A DNA stretch of 64,000 bases from Przewalskia tangutica (Eukaryota; Streptophyta; Magnoliopsida; Solanales; Solanaceae). Of this stretch, positions 13,001-23,847 are shown in pieces (the stretch's first letter is position 1; each line of letters begins with the position of its first letter). The translations under genes and the position numbers were made by a program. The stretch is from assembly GCA_029844215.1 (NCBI GenBank), contig CM056736.1:57225562-57289561 (forward strand). The letters are read 5' to 3'. The notes below the pieces were generated by a model. It worked only from the letters and a program-made list of their open reading frames with translations. It ran no database searches and was not told the origin of the DNA.

Positions 13001-13476
13001 GGAGGATTTTAACACTTTAGGAAATTTAGGAATGGATGAAGAAGTCTTCCAAAGGGGGGGTATTTATAGGACAAGCCAAGGCCAACCAATGGCCAAGATC
13101 ATGCCAAGTGCAAGGCAAGTGTAGGGCCAAGATCATGCCAAGTGCACCTTATCCATCTACCACAAAAATATCCTACCTACTACTTGACAAAACCCAACCA
13201 TTTCGTCCAAGCCATTACCGCCCACTCCTACCAACTAGAGGGTGACAAGTGTCGCCCTCTTGTTGGTCCAAAAGGTTTCGTCTCTCGGAAAAATCCGTAA
13301 AAATTAGAAATGACATAGCCGGAATTTTCCCTTCGCAAGTTATGTAAAACGTTTCGTCGAAAAATGACTCTAACCGGGTGTTGTGCACAAAAAAATAAAT
13401 CGTCCAAGCCACTTTAAAGTCCAAACTTTTCTACGTACGTCCTTACGTACATACTCCGGAAATACGGGGTATAACA
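10020..13476 (-). repeat. 5' LTR of E1 (3,457 bp)
   Basis: A complete family A LTR from TGTCA to ATAACA. The TATA box (reverse complement) is at 13061-13068. A GC-rich CATGCGG-like island lies around 10800-11100 and a GGGGGG-rich stretch at 12860-12990. The splice-donor-like GAG|GTAATTA (reverse strand) lies near 12550. It retains the uninterrupted sequence into which S1 inserted in the other LTR. Confidence 0.92.
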
Positions 13477-13879
13477 CTTCGGGGGGCTGCGTTCATGCCG
13501 CAGGTAAGGGCAAGCAGGTGCTAGATCCACATCCTTAGGATCTTTGCTTTGGTGTCAGGAGCTCCATCTTCTCCGGAGGCTCTACTTTTGGGTATGATCT
13601 CCCTGTATTGTAGATAGTTTTGTACATTCAGGGTATGGCGGGGCCCTGTCCCGCCATAGTGGTTTACTTCTTTAGAGGTCTGTAGTCCTATTGTACATTT
13701 GGGATGTAACTGCAAACTTGAGTTATATATATATGCCGAAAGGCAAGCTTTTCTTCAGATAAACTGTTTGTATTTTTATAATGTTTCCTGTCTTGTCTTA
13801 TGTTCCGCTGATTACTCTGATGTATGACTACTTGGGTGCCCGGGTAAGGCACGATCCACGAACCGAACAGGTCGTGACA
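13477..13879 (+). repeat. LTR1 of E2, right part
   Basis: This continues the LTR broken at 721 and ends in GTCGTGACA at 13871-13879. It matches 17280-17460 of LTR2 and 30300-30724 of LTR3. The primer site follows. Confidence 0.9.
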
Positions 13880-13883
13880 AAAG

Positions 13884-13894
13884 TGGTATCGAGC
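13884..13894 (+). promoter_or_regulatory. Primer binding site of E2
   Basis: TGGTATCGAGC follows the LTR end by four bases. It differs from the canonical initiator-Met site only by loss of the A of CAG. First-strand DNA synthesis would start here. Confidence 0.87.
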
Positions 13895-14083
13895 GATTAA
13901 TCCTCGGAAAGTGTCTGAGACCGTATCTAGTAGAGTCTTGATTATCGGTGTGTTGTGCACCACACCAATAATCGAGGAGGCTATAGGATATTTAGGATTG
14001 GTTTCCATTCTTCTCACTCGAGATCGTGCTTTAGAGGCGTGTTATAGGTTGGACCCTCTAACGTACTCCTTTTCATGCAGATT

Positions 14084-14625
14084 ATGCCTCCACGTAAGGC
14101 AACCCGGGCCCAGAAGGGCAAGGCAGCCGAGGGAGCTGCTAGTATGACACCGAGTCACGAGGGCTCAGGCCCAGTCTATACCTGAGACGGCGAGTTCCAC
14201 GACGCCGCCGACCGAGAGGTTTAGGGCCACAGCGATGGCGAGAGACCCACGATACCTACACCTCCGATCCAGCTGGAGCGGATGAGATGGATTACGAGAG
14301 AGATGGCCCGATTCTTGGCGGGATCGTGGCGAACATGAGGATAGGTGGATGCAGTTCGATTCGGTAGTACCGTGGTTCACCCGAGGTCGGATAGTTTGAG
14401 ATTACGGGATTTCTTGAGTTGCGACCGCGAGTTCTACGTCGAGGCCGAGGATGATCCGCAGGAGTTCATCGGCGATTCTGACGGATCATGAGAGTGATCA
14501 AGGCTTGGAGACCGAGTCCGTGATCTTGGTTCGCGTCGGCCGCGTGATACCGCGATCGTGGTTTGATTCGTGGGAGCTATCGGGAGAGCATGCGCCTCGG
14601 TGTATGGGGCGAGTTCTCGGCGGCA
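14084..14625 (+). pseudogene. E2 gag remnant (N-terminal part)
   Basis: The start codon at 14084 opens MPPRKATRAQKGKAAEGAAS, the same N-terminus as in E1, E4 and E5. Further on, EDDPQEFIGDS matches the gag core motif DPQEFI, and later bases match the WFDSWEL and WGEFS regions. The frame is broken repeatedly and the sequence jumps at about 14625 into the integrase C-terminus, so the rest of gag and nearly all of pol are deleted. A pyrimidine tract ending TTTTCATGCAG (14070-14080) sits right before the start codon and looks like a splice acceptor. Confidence 0.75.
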
Positions 14626-15075
14626 TCCGAGTTCGAGGTTGATGATTGGGTTTTCTGAAGGTGTCACCCATGAAGGGTGTGATGAGATTCGGGAAGAAGG
14701 AAACTTCGGCCCAAGGTACATTGGGCCTATCGGATCGTCCGCAGGTAGGCAAGGTTGCCTATGAGTTGGATCTGCCGTCCGATCTGGAGGCGATGCATCC
14801 GGTGTTTCATGTTTCTATCTTTGAGAGATGTATCGGGGATCCATCTAGGGTGCATTCGATTGGCGATGTCTAGGTGACCGAGGGTTGCTCGTATGAGAGA
14901 TTCCCATAGCGATAATCGATCGTCGGGTTAGCGTCTGCGGACCAGGGCGTGGCTTCCGTCAAAGTCTTGTGGCGGAACGAGCTCAGGGAGGAGATGACGT
15001 GGGAAGCTGAGGAGGACATGAGGCAGAAGTATCCTCACCTATTCCCCACACCTCCAGGTAATTCACTTTCCTACT
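14625..15075 (+). pseudogene. E2 integrase C-terminus with chromodomain
   Basis: An open stretch at 14646-14873 carries VGKVAYELDLPSDLEA, then HPVFHVSIFERC and DPSRVHSI, which is the post-core integrase region. The downstream block up to TYSPHLQV is the chromodomain (family form MTWEAEEDM...YPHLFPTP), broken by frameshifts. In an intact element the chromodomain directs integration to heterochromatin. Here it follows gag directly by deletion, so it cannot be part of an active integrase. Confidence 0.8.
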
Positions 15076-15204
15076 TGTAAATTTTAAATTGTCATATATG
15101 CCTAAGTGTTGTTTTGTGGCCGTATGTGGCATTTGCAAACTGTTTAAGTTATGAAGAACCTTATCGTTAACTGTCTTGGGAAGGAACATTCGGGACGAAT
15201 GTTT

Positions 15205-15219
15205 CTAAGGAGGGGAGAA
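15205..15219 (+). promoter_or_regulatory. Polypurine tract of E2
   Basis: The purine run AAGGAGGGGAGAA directly abuts LTR2, preceded by GGGACGAATGTTTC, a motif seen before the 3' LTR in E3, E4, E5, E6 and E7. Confidence 0.85.
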
Positions 15220-17467
15220 TGTTATACCCCGTATTTCAGGAGTATGTACGTGAGGGCGTACGTACGAAAGTCTAGCCTTAAAGTTTAGGCACAAGTCGTT
15301 TTTTTTTGGCACAACTCACACAACGAATGGTTTTCCGACGAAACGTTTAACAAGACTCGCGTAGGATAAATTCCGGCTATGCCAATTCTAATTTTTGCGG
15401 ATTTTTCCGAGAGACGAAACATTTTGGACCAACGAGAGGGCGACACTTGTCACCCTCTCATTGGTGGATGTGTGGCGGAAGTGAGCCGAATTGGATGGCC
15501 ATTTTTGTCAAGTAGTTGGTAGGATATTTTTGTGTAGTAGATGGATAAGGACACTTGCCCAAATCTTGACCTTACACTTGCCTTGCACTTGGCATCATCT
15601 TGGCCATTGGTTGGCCATGGCTTGACCTATAAATACCCCCCTTAAGATGAAGAGTTCTTCATCCACAAATCTTTCTCCAAGTCTTGAAAATCCTCCCCTC
15701 TCCCTTGAGCCTTTTCGTCCAAGCCTACTCCCCCCTTGAGTGAAGCTTAGCCGAGGCTACCCCCCCTAGCCTAGCCGAAACCTACCCCCCCTCCCTTGGT
15801 AGAAAAGTTGCCTTCTAGTATTGTTATAATGCCCAAAATACCTAGCCCAAATCCCTTAGTACTTAGTAGAAGTTGTGAAGAACTTCTAAGGGTTCTTGGA
15901 GCTATCGGGCGTTCAAATTAGGAGCTAAACCTGCTCGGGATCGACGTTTATACTTGGATAATATTGGGCTTATTGAGGTAAATAAACTTACCCTTCTTTT
16001 ATAATTAGAGAATACATACTGTAGAAGTATAAGAATAAGTATTAAATACTTAGAAGAATATTACAGAATAGAATTGAACTGTTATCACGATGAAGGGTAT
16101 AAAGAAGAATAATTGAACTATACTTACATAGAATTTGTTTTCACTGATGAGACTTATATAGCTCACGGGTAGGGAAGTCTGCCCGACTTTCCGTAGAATT
16201 GAGAACCCTCTGTTTAGAATGACCTCTGAGTAGTCTAGACTTTGATAGATGTGCGTGACTATTATAGGTGACTCTCAAGCGCGACATATCTGACTTGGCG
16301 GTGGATTTCGCGAAGTTATGTGATTCTTCCTATACTCTTGAGCATGATATTTTAAATATATATATAGTACGGTAGGCGTCGTGTGTTAAGCGAATAATAA
16401 CTACGGCAATGTCTTTTGACTTAAGCCTAAATAATACTTACGGCAATGTCTTGCGACTTAAGCTGAATAATAAAGATCTTAAAAAGTCTTTCAAAAGAAT
16501 TATAAAAGCAGTTTTGAAAGAAGAAGAATATTTGTTTTAAAACAAGAAGCTTAAGGGTTATACTAGCTTTATGGGAAGTTAAGTATAACGGCTTAAGTTT
16601 TATAAAAAGGAAAGTTTACTTATGTGTTTATAAAGACTTGTATTGATTTACGAAAGGTATAATAAAATGGTTTTGATGAGTAGACATATTGTGATGCTAT
16701 GTGTTAGTATCTTGTAACGTTTGTGTAAAGAGGTCGATCTTACTTATGCTTATGTTGTTTAAACTATAATTTGTTATGTTAGTACTATATCACTCACCTC
16801 TTGAGATGATCAGGGGTTAAAGTGCCCTCCGATGTGGGGTAGACTCGGTGATGCAGGACCATGATTCGAGAATACCTCATGCGGGTCGAGGGCCTATGCG
16901 AGCTACGAGTTCGAGTTAGTGTGCGGGGTTATGCCTCATGCGGTCTATGTGGCCATGCGGACAACGAGTCGGGGCGATGCCGAGAGTAGCTACCCGATGC
17001 GGGGTTATACCTCATGCGGGCCTATGTGAGTGGCCTATGCGGACTACGGAGTCGAGTTAGGCTTGCGGAATGATAATATGGGCGAGTGGCCTGCCCGATC
17101 ATTCGCGACCTAGAAAAGACACATTACGATTTACCTATTGTTGCTCTTGTTTATGATGTGGCACTATGTGCGGTTACATTGGTTGTTTCGCGCATATTTG
17201 TAAAATTGGTTTTAAAGTGATATGATTTCATTTAAGTACTTTCTGATTTCACATACTTAGTACTGTTATCTTGACCTCCTTGGGGTTGCGTTCATGCCGC
17301 GGTAAGAGCAAGCAGTGCTAGATCCACATCCTTAGGATCTTTGCTTTGGTGTCAGGAGCTCCATCTTCTCCGGAGGATCTACTTTTGGGTATGATCTCCC
17401 TGTATTGTAGATAGTTTTGTACATTCAGGGTATGGCGGGGCCCTGTCCCGCCATAGTTGTTTTACTT
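15220..17467 (+). repeat. LTR2, 3' LTR of E2, truncated
   Basis: The LTR starts TGTTATACCCCG at 15220. The TATA box is at 15628-15635, a splice-donor-like GAG|GTAAATA near 15975 and hairpin H1 near 16558. It is collinear with LTR1 but is cut about 400 bp before its expected end, in the block GTTGTTTTACTT, where it fuses to a gag zinc-knuckle sequence. The last part of the LTR, a primer site and most of a gag gene have been lost at this join. Confidence 0.87.
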
Positions 17468-18020
17468 GTGGCCAGCAGGGTCATATTTCGAGGAACTGTC
17501 AGGCAGGCGGTCAGATGGTAGGGCTCGGCTCTGGGGTCTTTTTGCGGGTCTTCATCTCTGCGATTACTCGCCGGGCGAGGTGCTCGTGGGCAGGTCGCGG
17601 CGGAGGTCATGGCGAGTGCGATTCGGTCCTCGAGCCGCATTTATGCCTTGTCCGGCCGCGGGACCGGGAGGCATCACCGGATGTCGTCCACGGTACTTTA
17701 TCGATTTCTTGTTGTAGCGTGTATGCCTTGATAGATCCGGGTTCTACTCTGTCTATATATCTCCCCTTATTGCTAGTAGTATAGGGATGAGCACGAGTCC
17801 ATAGACCACTTCGAGGTAGCTACGCGATGGGTGATTCGGTGGTAGCTCGGCAGGTATATAGGGCTTGCCCAGTGTCTTTATGCAGTCGTCAGACCCTAGT
17901 CGACTTGATAGAGTTGGAAATGACCGATTTTGATGTGATCATGGGTATGGATTGGTTAGCTTCTTGCTACGCCAATGTAGACTGCAGGAGAAAGTAGTGC
18001 GGTTCAGTTTCTGAGGCCGG
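17467..18020 (+). pseudogene. E3 gag zinc knuckle and protease
   Basis: CGQQGHISRNCQAGG at 17467-17511 is the second half of a CCHC knuckle; its first Cys lies beyond the breakpoint. The protease follows: ALIDPGSTLS (about 17722-17751) holds the aspartic-protease motif, in the DPG form. Downstream, in another frame, LIELEMTDFDVIMGMDWLAS (17905-17965) marks the protease end. The protease would cut the Gag-Pol polyprotein. At least two frame changes separate these motifs. Confidence 0.8.
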
Positions 18021-18159
18021 TTATTGAGTGGGAGGAACACCGTGTCGCCGGGTAGGTTTATTTCTTACCTCAAGGCTAGGAAGATGGTGCGAGAAGGGTA
18101 TATCTACCATCTCATTCGGGTATTTGATCACGAGGCTGCGATACAGATTTTTGATCGAT

Positions 18160-18990
18160 TCCGGTGGTCAGAGAGTTCCCAGATGTGTTTCCAGACGACC
18201 TCCCGGTATCCCTCCTGAGAGGGAGATAGAGTTTTGTATCGATGTGCTGCCAGACACACGACCTATTTCCATTCCGCCATACAGGATGCCACCTGCCGAG
18301 TTGAGAGAGTTGAAGGACCAGCTGAGAGATTTCTTTGGAGAAAGGGCTTCATCGAGCCTAGTGTTTCTCCACGGGAAGCGCCGGTATTGTTCGTGAAGAA
18401 GAAGGGCGGGGCCAGCGCATGTGTGTTGATTCTGAGCGGTGAACAAGGTGACTATTAAACGAATACCCCTTCCCGTGATTGATGATTTGTTCGACCGATT
18501 GCGAGTGCGAGATATTTCTCCAAGATTGATCTGCGATCGGGCTATCATCAGTGCGAGTTAGAGGCGGATGTCCTAGATCGCATTCGGACGATGCAGACAC
18601 TATGAGTTCGAGGTTATGTCTTTCGGTTTGACCAATGCTCGTGGTTTTATGGATTTGATGACCGAGTGTTCAAGCCATTTTGGATACGTTTGTGATAGTA
18701 TTCATTGATGACATCTTGGTTTATTCCGCTCGAGCGAGAGCATGCGAGCATTTGAGGCTGTCTTTGAGAGTTCTCCAGACCAGCGATTATCGCCAAGTTT
18801 TCCAAATGTGAGTTTTGGTTGGCCGGTGGCATTTCTTGGGCACATTGAGGGCTGATGGTATTCGGTGGATACGGCAAGATCTAAGCGATCGAGTTGGCCT
18901 AGACCTCTTACTCCGGCAGTGCGCACTTTACGGGCCTTGCGAGTTACTATCGGAGGTTCGTGGAAGTTTGCGTCTATTTGGCACCTTTGA
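18160..18990 (+). pseudogene. E3 reverse transcriptase
   Basis: It begins at the DLPGIPPEREIEFCIDVLPD block (about 18195-18250), followed by ISIPPYRMPPAELRELKDQL and a VLFVKK block (18380-18400). The catalytic box FIDDILVYS is at 18701-18727 with both Asp residues present. It copies element RNA into DNA. It is spread over several frames, with breaks near CTG/CAG sites and homopolymers. RNase H follows in the usual order. Confidence 0.85.
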
Positions 18991-19099
18991 CCAAGTTGAC
19001 TCGAGAAGGAGCTAAGTTTGATGGTGATGCTTGTGGCGGGGTTTCGATTCTTGAAGGAGAGGCGTGGCCGCCCGATTCTTACTCTTCGCAGGTCTAGAC

Positions 19100-19450
19100 G
19101 GCTATGTGGTGTATTGTGATCGTCGGGCATCGGGCTTGGATGTGTGTTGATCTGCGAGGCAAGGTTATAAGCGTCGCATCCGGACTTAAGAAGCATGAGA
19201 GGAACTACCCCACCCATGATTTGGAGTTGGCAGCGGTGATTCACGCCTTGAAGATCTGGAGGCACTATTTGTATGAGGTTCATGTGGATATTTATACAGA
19301 CCACAAGAGCCTCCAGTATATCTTCAGCCAGAGGGAGCTGAACTTACGACAAAGACGGTGGTTAGAGTTACTCAAGGATTATGATGTCGATCTCCTGTAC
19401 CACCCGGGAAAGGCCAATGTTGTGGCAGATGCTCTTAGTCGTAGGTCGAT
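19100..19450 (+). pseudogene. E3 RNase H
   Basis: Part of the longest open stretch here (19104-19841, 245 codons). It contains NYPTHDLELAAVIHALK, then IYTDHKSLQYIF with the catalytic Asp, RRWLELLKDYD, and YHPGKANVVADALSR with the final Asp: the full motif set of a Ty3-type RNase H. It would remove template RNA during reverse transcription. The upstream catalytic Asp of the FDASxxG type is degraded near 19030. Confidence 0.85.
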
Positions 19451-20442
19451 GGGGAGTCTATCAGATGTGCAGCCAGAGAGGAGGGGCATGGTCCGCGAGT
19501 TACATCAGTTAGCGAGCCTTGGAGTCCGATTGATTGGGTCTGATAGCAGTGGGGTTCGAGTTCGAGAGGTTGTCGAGTCTTCCATCGTCGAGGAGGTGAA
19601 AAGGCAACAGTTTGAGGATCCGATTTTGGCGCGGTATCGTGATACGGCTCTTCGTGAGAGGAAGGGTCCTTTTGAGGTAGCACCTGATGGGGTGCTAAGG
19701 TTTGAGGGCAGGTTGTGTGTTCCAGATATTGCAGGACTTGGCGGCGGAGTTCTAGGGAAGCACACAGCGCGCGTTACTCTATCCATCCGGTCGACGAAGA
19801 TGTACCACGACCTCGGATCGTGTATTGGTGGGATGGCTTGAAGAGGGCGTTGCGAGTTTGTGGCTCGGTGCGTGTTGTCGGCGGTGAAGGTAGAGCATCA
19901 GAGGCCTGGTGGATTATTGCAGACGATAGAGATCCCGACCTGAAAGTGGGAGGTGATCAACATGGACTTTATCACAGGATTACCTCGCACTCAGAGGAAG
20001 CATGATTCTATCTGGGTTATCGTCGACGGTGGCGAAATCAGCCCACTTTCTTCCGTCGGGCGACGACCTTTTCGGCGAGGATTATGCGGACTTTACATCA
20101 GAAGGTCGTGAGGCGCATGGGGTCCTATTTCTATCATATCGCATGCAGAGCCCGGTTCGGCTAACTGGAGGTCTTTCGAGAAGGGTTTAGGGGACGCAGT
20201 GAGCACAGTCGCATTCCATCCTCGAGCAGACGGACGGCGAGCGCACTATCCGCACTGCGAGGATATGCTGCGAGCCTGTGTTATTGACTTCAGGGGTAGC
20301 TGGGAGGATCATTTGCCTCTAGTTGAGTTTGCGTATAATAATAGCTACCACTCCAGTATTCAGATGGCGCCTTATGAGGCCTTGTATAGAAGGAAGTGCA
20401 GATCGCTGATAGGCTGGTTTGATGTGGGTGAGGTGCAGTTAG
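19450..20442 (+). pseudogene. E3 integrase, N-terminal and core part
   Basis: After the RNase H the same frame continues to 19841 (KGPFEVAPDGVLRFEGRLCV, the usual linker). The core follows in changed frames: YWWDGLKR, an MDFITGLPR-like block (about 19960-19990) with the first catalytic Asp, a worn GAQF block (about 20130), and DFRGSWEDHLPLVEFAYNN with the third acidic residue (about 20288-20340). It ends at KCRSLIGWFDVGEVQL where S2 is inserted. It would insert element DNA into the genome. Confidence 0.82.
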
Positions 20443-23400
20443 TGTTATACCCCGTATTTCCAGAGTATGTACGTGAGGACGTACGTAGAAAAGTTTGAAC
20501 TTTAAGTAGGCTTAGACGAAAATATTTTGTGCACAACACCCGATTAGAATCGTTTTTCGACGAAACGTTTTACATAACTTGCGAAGGGAAAATTCCGGCT
20601 ATGTCATTTTTAATTTTTGCGGATTTTTCCGAGAGACGAAATGTTTTGGACCAACGAGAGGGCGACACTTGTCACCCTCAAGTTGGTGGAGTGTGGGGCG
20701 GCTTTTGGACGAACACAAGTCTTGGGTTGGTAGGATATTTTGTGTGTTAGATGGATAAGGTGGGACCCACACACACTTGTCCAAATCCTCACCCTACACT
20801 TGCCTACTACTTGGCATGATCTTGGCCATTGGTTGGCCTATAAATACCCTTAGTTGAAGACATTTCTTCATCCACAAACCATTTTCTAAGTCTTGAAAAT
20901 CCCTTCCCCCTCTTGGTAGTGTTTCGTCAAACACCCTCCCCTTTGAGAAGGCCCTTGGCCGAGAGCCCTCCCTTGGCCGAAAGTATCCCCCTCCAGTGGT
21001 GCTAGCCAGGTACCCACTTACTAGTTGTTCTCGTAAAATACACCCCACTTTGTAGAAATACTCTCCAAGTATTGTTACTATTCCAAAATACCTTGGCCCA
21101 TATACCTTGTAGTATTCCAAGGTTACACTTATACGAAAAGCCCAGAAATACTATTATACTTCCCTTCAGTCACAAAACACAACCCTAAGGAAATCTCCAT
21201 AGTTGGATGGAGTATTAAGAAGAAGTTGCGTAGAACTTCTAAGGGTTGTTTGGATGAGTTAGAGCACCGGAGTAGGAGCTAAACGTTGCTCAGGATCGAC
21301 ATTAAACATTGGATAATTTTGGGCTTACCGAGGTAAATATCTTGTCCTTTTATTGTAATTGGAAATTACATACTGTAGTAGTATAGAAATGAATATAAGA
21401 TTCATAGAAGGGAGTTGAACTGTTATAGAAGAATATTAAAGAAGAAGGACTAAACTGTACTTACATAGGACTGTATTTACAGTAGACTGTGTAGCTTAGC
21501 GGGTAGGGAAGTGATGCCCGATTTTCCGTAAATAGAGAACCTACTGATTATTCTGCAGAGTAGTCTAGCTATTGATAGACTCGTATAACCTTTATAGGTT
21601 GAATGTTCTGCGAGTAGCATGTGCTACTTGAAAGGTGGACAAGGCTAGCCGGGTTATAGCCGTGGAGCGTTTTTGCTAATAGTCGATAATCGTCGCAAGG
21701 TATGTGATTTTTCCTATCCTCTTGAGCATGATATTTTAAAAGAATATATATATATATATAGTACGGTAGACGTACGTGTGTTAACTGAACGTAATTCTAC
21801 GGCAATGTCTTTTGACTTAAGCCTGAATAATAAGAATCTTGAAGTATTTCAAAAGAATTAAGAACCGTTTTTGAAAGAAGAGTAATACTTGATTTTAAAA
21901 GCTTAAGAGTTATACTAGCTTTATGGGAAGTTAGGTATAACGGCTTAAGAGAGATAAAAAGAATGGTTTATTGATTTTAGAAGTTAAGAGACTTGACTTA
22001 ATTGAATTAATATGAGTTTTGTTAAAAGGTGTGAAACCTCATTCGTGAGTAATGAGTACTTGGTTTTTAAAAGGATTAATGTTTCTTGATTTGAAATCGA
22101 ATAAGTATCGAACAAACCAACTGCGGCGTTAATAAAGGAAATGTCTTGACTAATTAATGTATTATTAAAACCGGTAGAAACCTCCATGCATAGAAGCTAA
22201 GATGAGACAAAATGATATTACATTTTCTAGATCATGGCTGCTGTAATAAGATTGTTATGAACAAGAATAACCTACTCACACATAAGGCATATGTTTCTCA
22301 AATTGTTTTAAAGGATTAAAACTATGAACTACGAAACCTTTCGAAAAATGAGAAACTTGAACATTTGAAATTAGGCAAACTTGAACGTTTGGAAAATAAT
22401 GTTGTTACTTGATTTTACAAAGGGAAGTGTTTTGGTTTACTTAAAAGGATAGTCACTCTATTTTTATACTACGGGTATTGTGTGACTTTTGTGAAATGCG
22501 TATCTTTTAAAGAGTTAATGTATGAAGTACTTTGGGGATAAAAACCCGAACTTGTTTAACATAAAGTAGAAAGTATCTTGTGTGAATAACTTGATTGTGT
22601 TGGTTTGTGATAGCCTTGTAATACTTTCTTGTTGGTTTGATAAGTAAACATGTTAGGATGCTACGTGTGTTAGTATCTTGTGATGTTTGTGTAAAGGGGT
22701 TTTCCCTCGATCGCGCTTATGTTGTTTAACTATCAGCCGTTATGTTGGTATTGTACCACTCACCTTGACATGATCCGGGGTTAAGCGCCTCCGTCACGGG
22801 GTATATCTCGGCGATGCAGGACCATGATTCGAGAATACCTCATGCGGGTCGAGGGGACCTATGCGAGCTACGAGTTCGAGTTAGTGTGCGGCCTTTATGG
22901 TCATGCGGTCTATGTGGCCATGCGGATCGCGAGTCGAGCGGATGCCGGAGTAGCTACCCTCGATGCGGGAATACCTCATGCGGGCCTATGAGGTTGGCCT
23001 ATGCGAGGCTGCGGGAAGTTCGGGGTTAGGCAGCGCATTAGATCTGCGGGCGAGTGGCGGCTTTGATCATGTGACGGTCTAGACAAATCTCATGATCTGA
23101 TTTATGACCTTGTTTGTCTTGTGGGTTTTAGTAGTCGGATATGCATTCGTACTTACCCCGTACGGTTTTATGATTACACAGGTGGGACCTGGTGTTCATG
23201 TGTATTCCTTGGTGCTTTTATATCATAGCCTGGCGGCAGTGAGGAAGGTATTCCACGGGCATGATTGATGTTGTGGGCGTGAGACCCATAGTTATATTTG
23301 AGTGATGACTTTGAGGGCGTGAGTCCCTGACTTGACATATTCGCTTATTTATTGTGATCGTAGTTTGGTTATCATACATGTCTCTGCTTTATATAGACTA

Positions 23401-23847
23401 CTATGATTTCATTTACGATATTTTCAGTTTCACATACTTGGTACTGTTGTCTTGACCTCCCCGGGGCTGCGTTCATCTGCGCGGTAGAGTACACCATCGT
23501 TGATCTAGCCATCAGTCGCGATTCAGCGTTTGGGAAGCTCTGTTTCTCGGAGGCTTATCGGTGGTATAGTCCCTGTTGTTGTAGGTGCTTACATTCGGGT
23601 ATGGCGGGGCCACTGTCCGCCATTGTTGTCATGTCACTCTTAAGTGCATAATCTTGTTGTGGCGAGTTGTAAAGGGATGTAACTGTTCAAATTTAAGTTT
23701 TATATATTATTAGAAAGGCAAATTTTCTCGAATAAGCTGTTTTACACTTCTTGATATTTCATGTCTTGTTTTATGTTCGTGATTACTCGATGTATGTCTA
23801 CTTGGGTGCGGGTTAAGGCACGATCCACGAGCCCGTTGGTCGTGGCG
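20443..23847 (+). mobile_element. S2: solo LTR (family A) inside E3 integrase, TSD GTTAG
   Basis: A complete 3.4 kb LTR from TGTTATACCCCG at 20443 to about 23847. GTTAG precedes it (20438-20442) and GATTAG follows (23847-23852). The true end is probably TGACA, read here as TGGCG. The TATA box is at 20839-20846, a splice-donor-like GT at 21333, and hairpin H1 at 21909-21941. It cuts the integrase between GEVQL and the DKVKLI block. Confidence 0.9.

Larger units (their letters stand above)
722..13476 (-). mobile_element. E1: non-autonomous Ty3/gypsy (Tekay-like) element, minus strand
   Basis: The element is bounded by TGTCA at 722 and ATAACA at 13476, the reverse complements of the LTR ends. 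The 5' LTR is 10020-13476 and the 3' LTR 722-7576, with solo LTR S1 inserted in the latter. Removing S1 and one TSD copy leaves about 3.4 kb, matching the 5' LTR. The interior (7577-10019) is only 2.4 kb: gag remnant, a non-coding spacer, an integrase core/chromodomain remnant and a polypurine tract. Protease, reverse transcriptase and RNase H are absent, so it could move only with proteins from another element. It sits inside LTR1 of E2, with a blurred target duplication near CTTCG. Confidence 0.88.

Noticed and set aside
7148..13245. The same 69-codon frame at 7148-7357 and 13036-13245
   Set aside because: Its perfect duplication only reflects the two LTRs of E1. It lies over the TATA box, is not kept as a frame in other LTRs, and has no recognisable domain.
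14434..14764. Overlapping frames on both strands rich in Arg/Ser/Pro
   Set aside because: They cover a frameshifted gag-chromodomain join; the GC-rich composition alone opens the frames.
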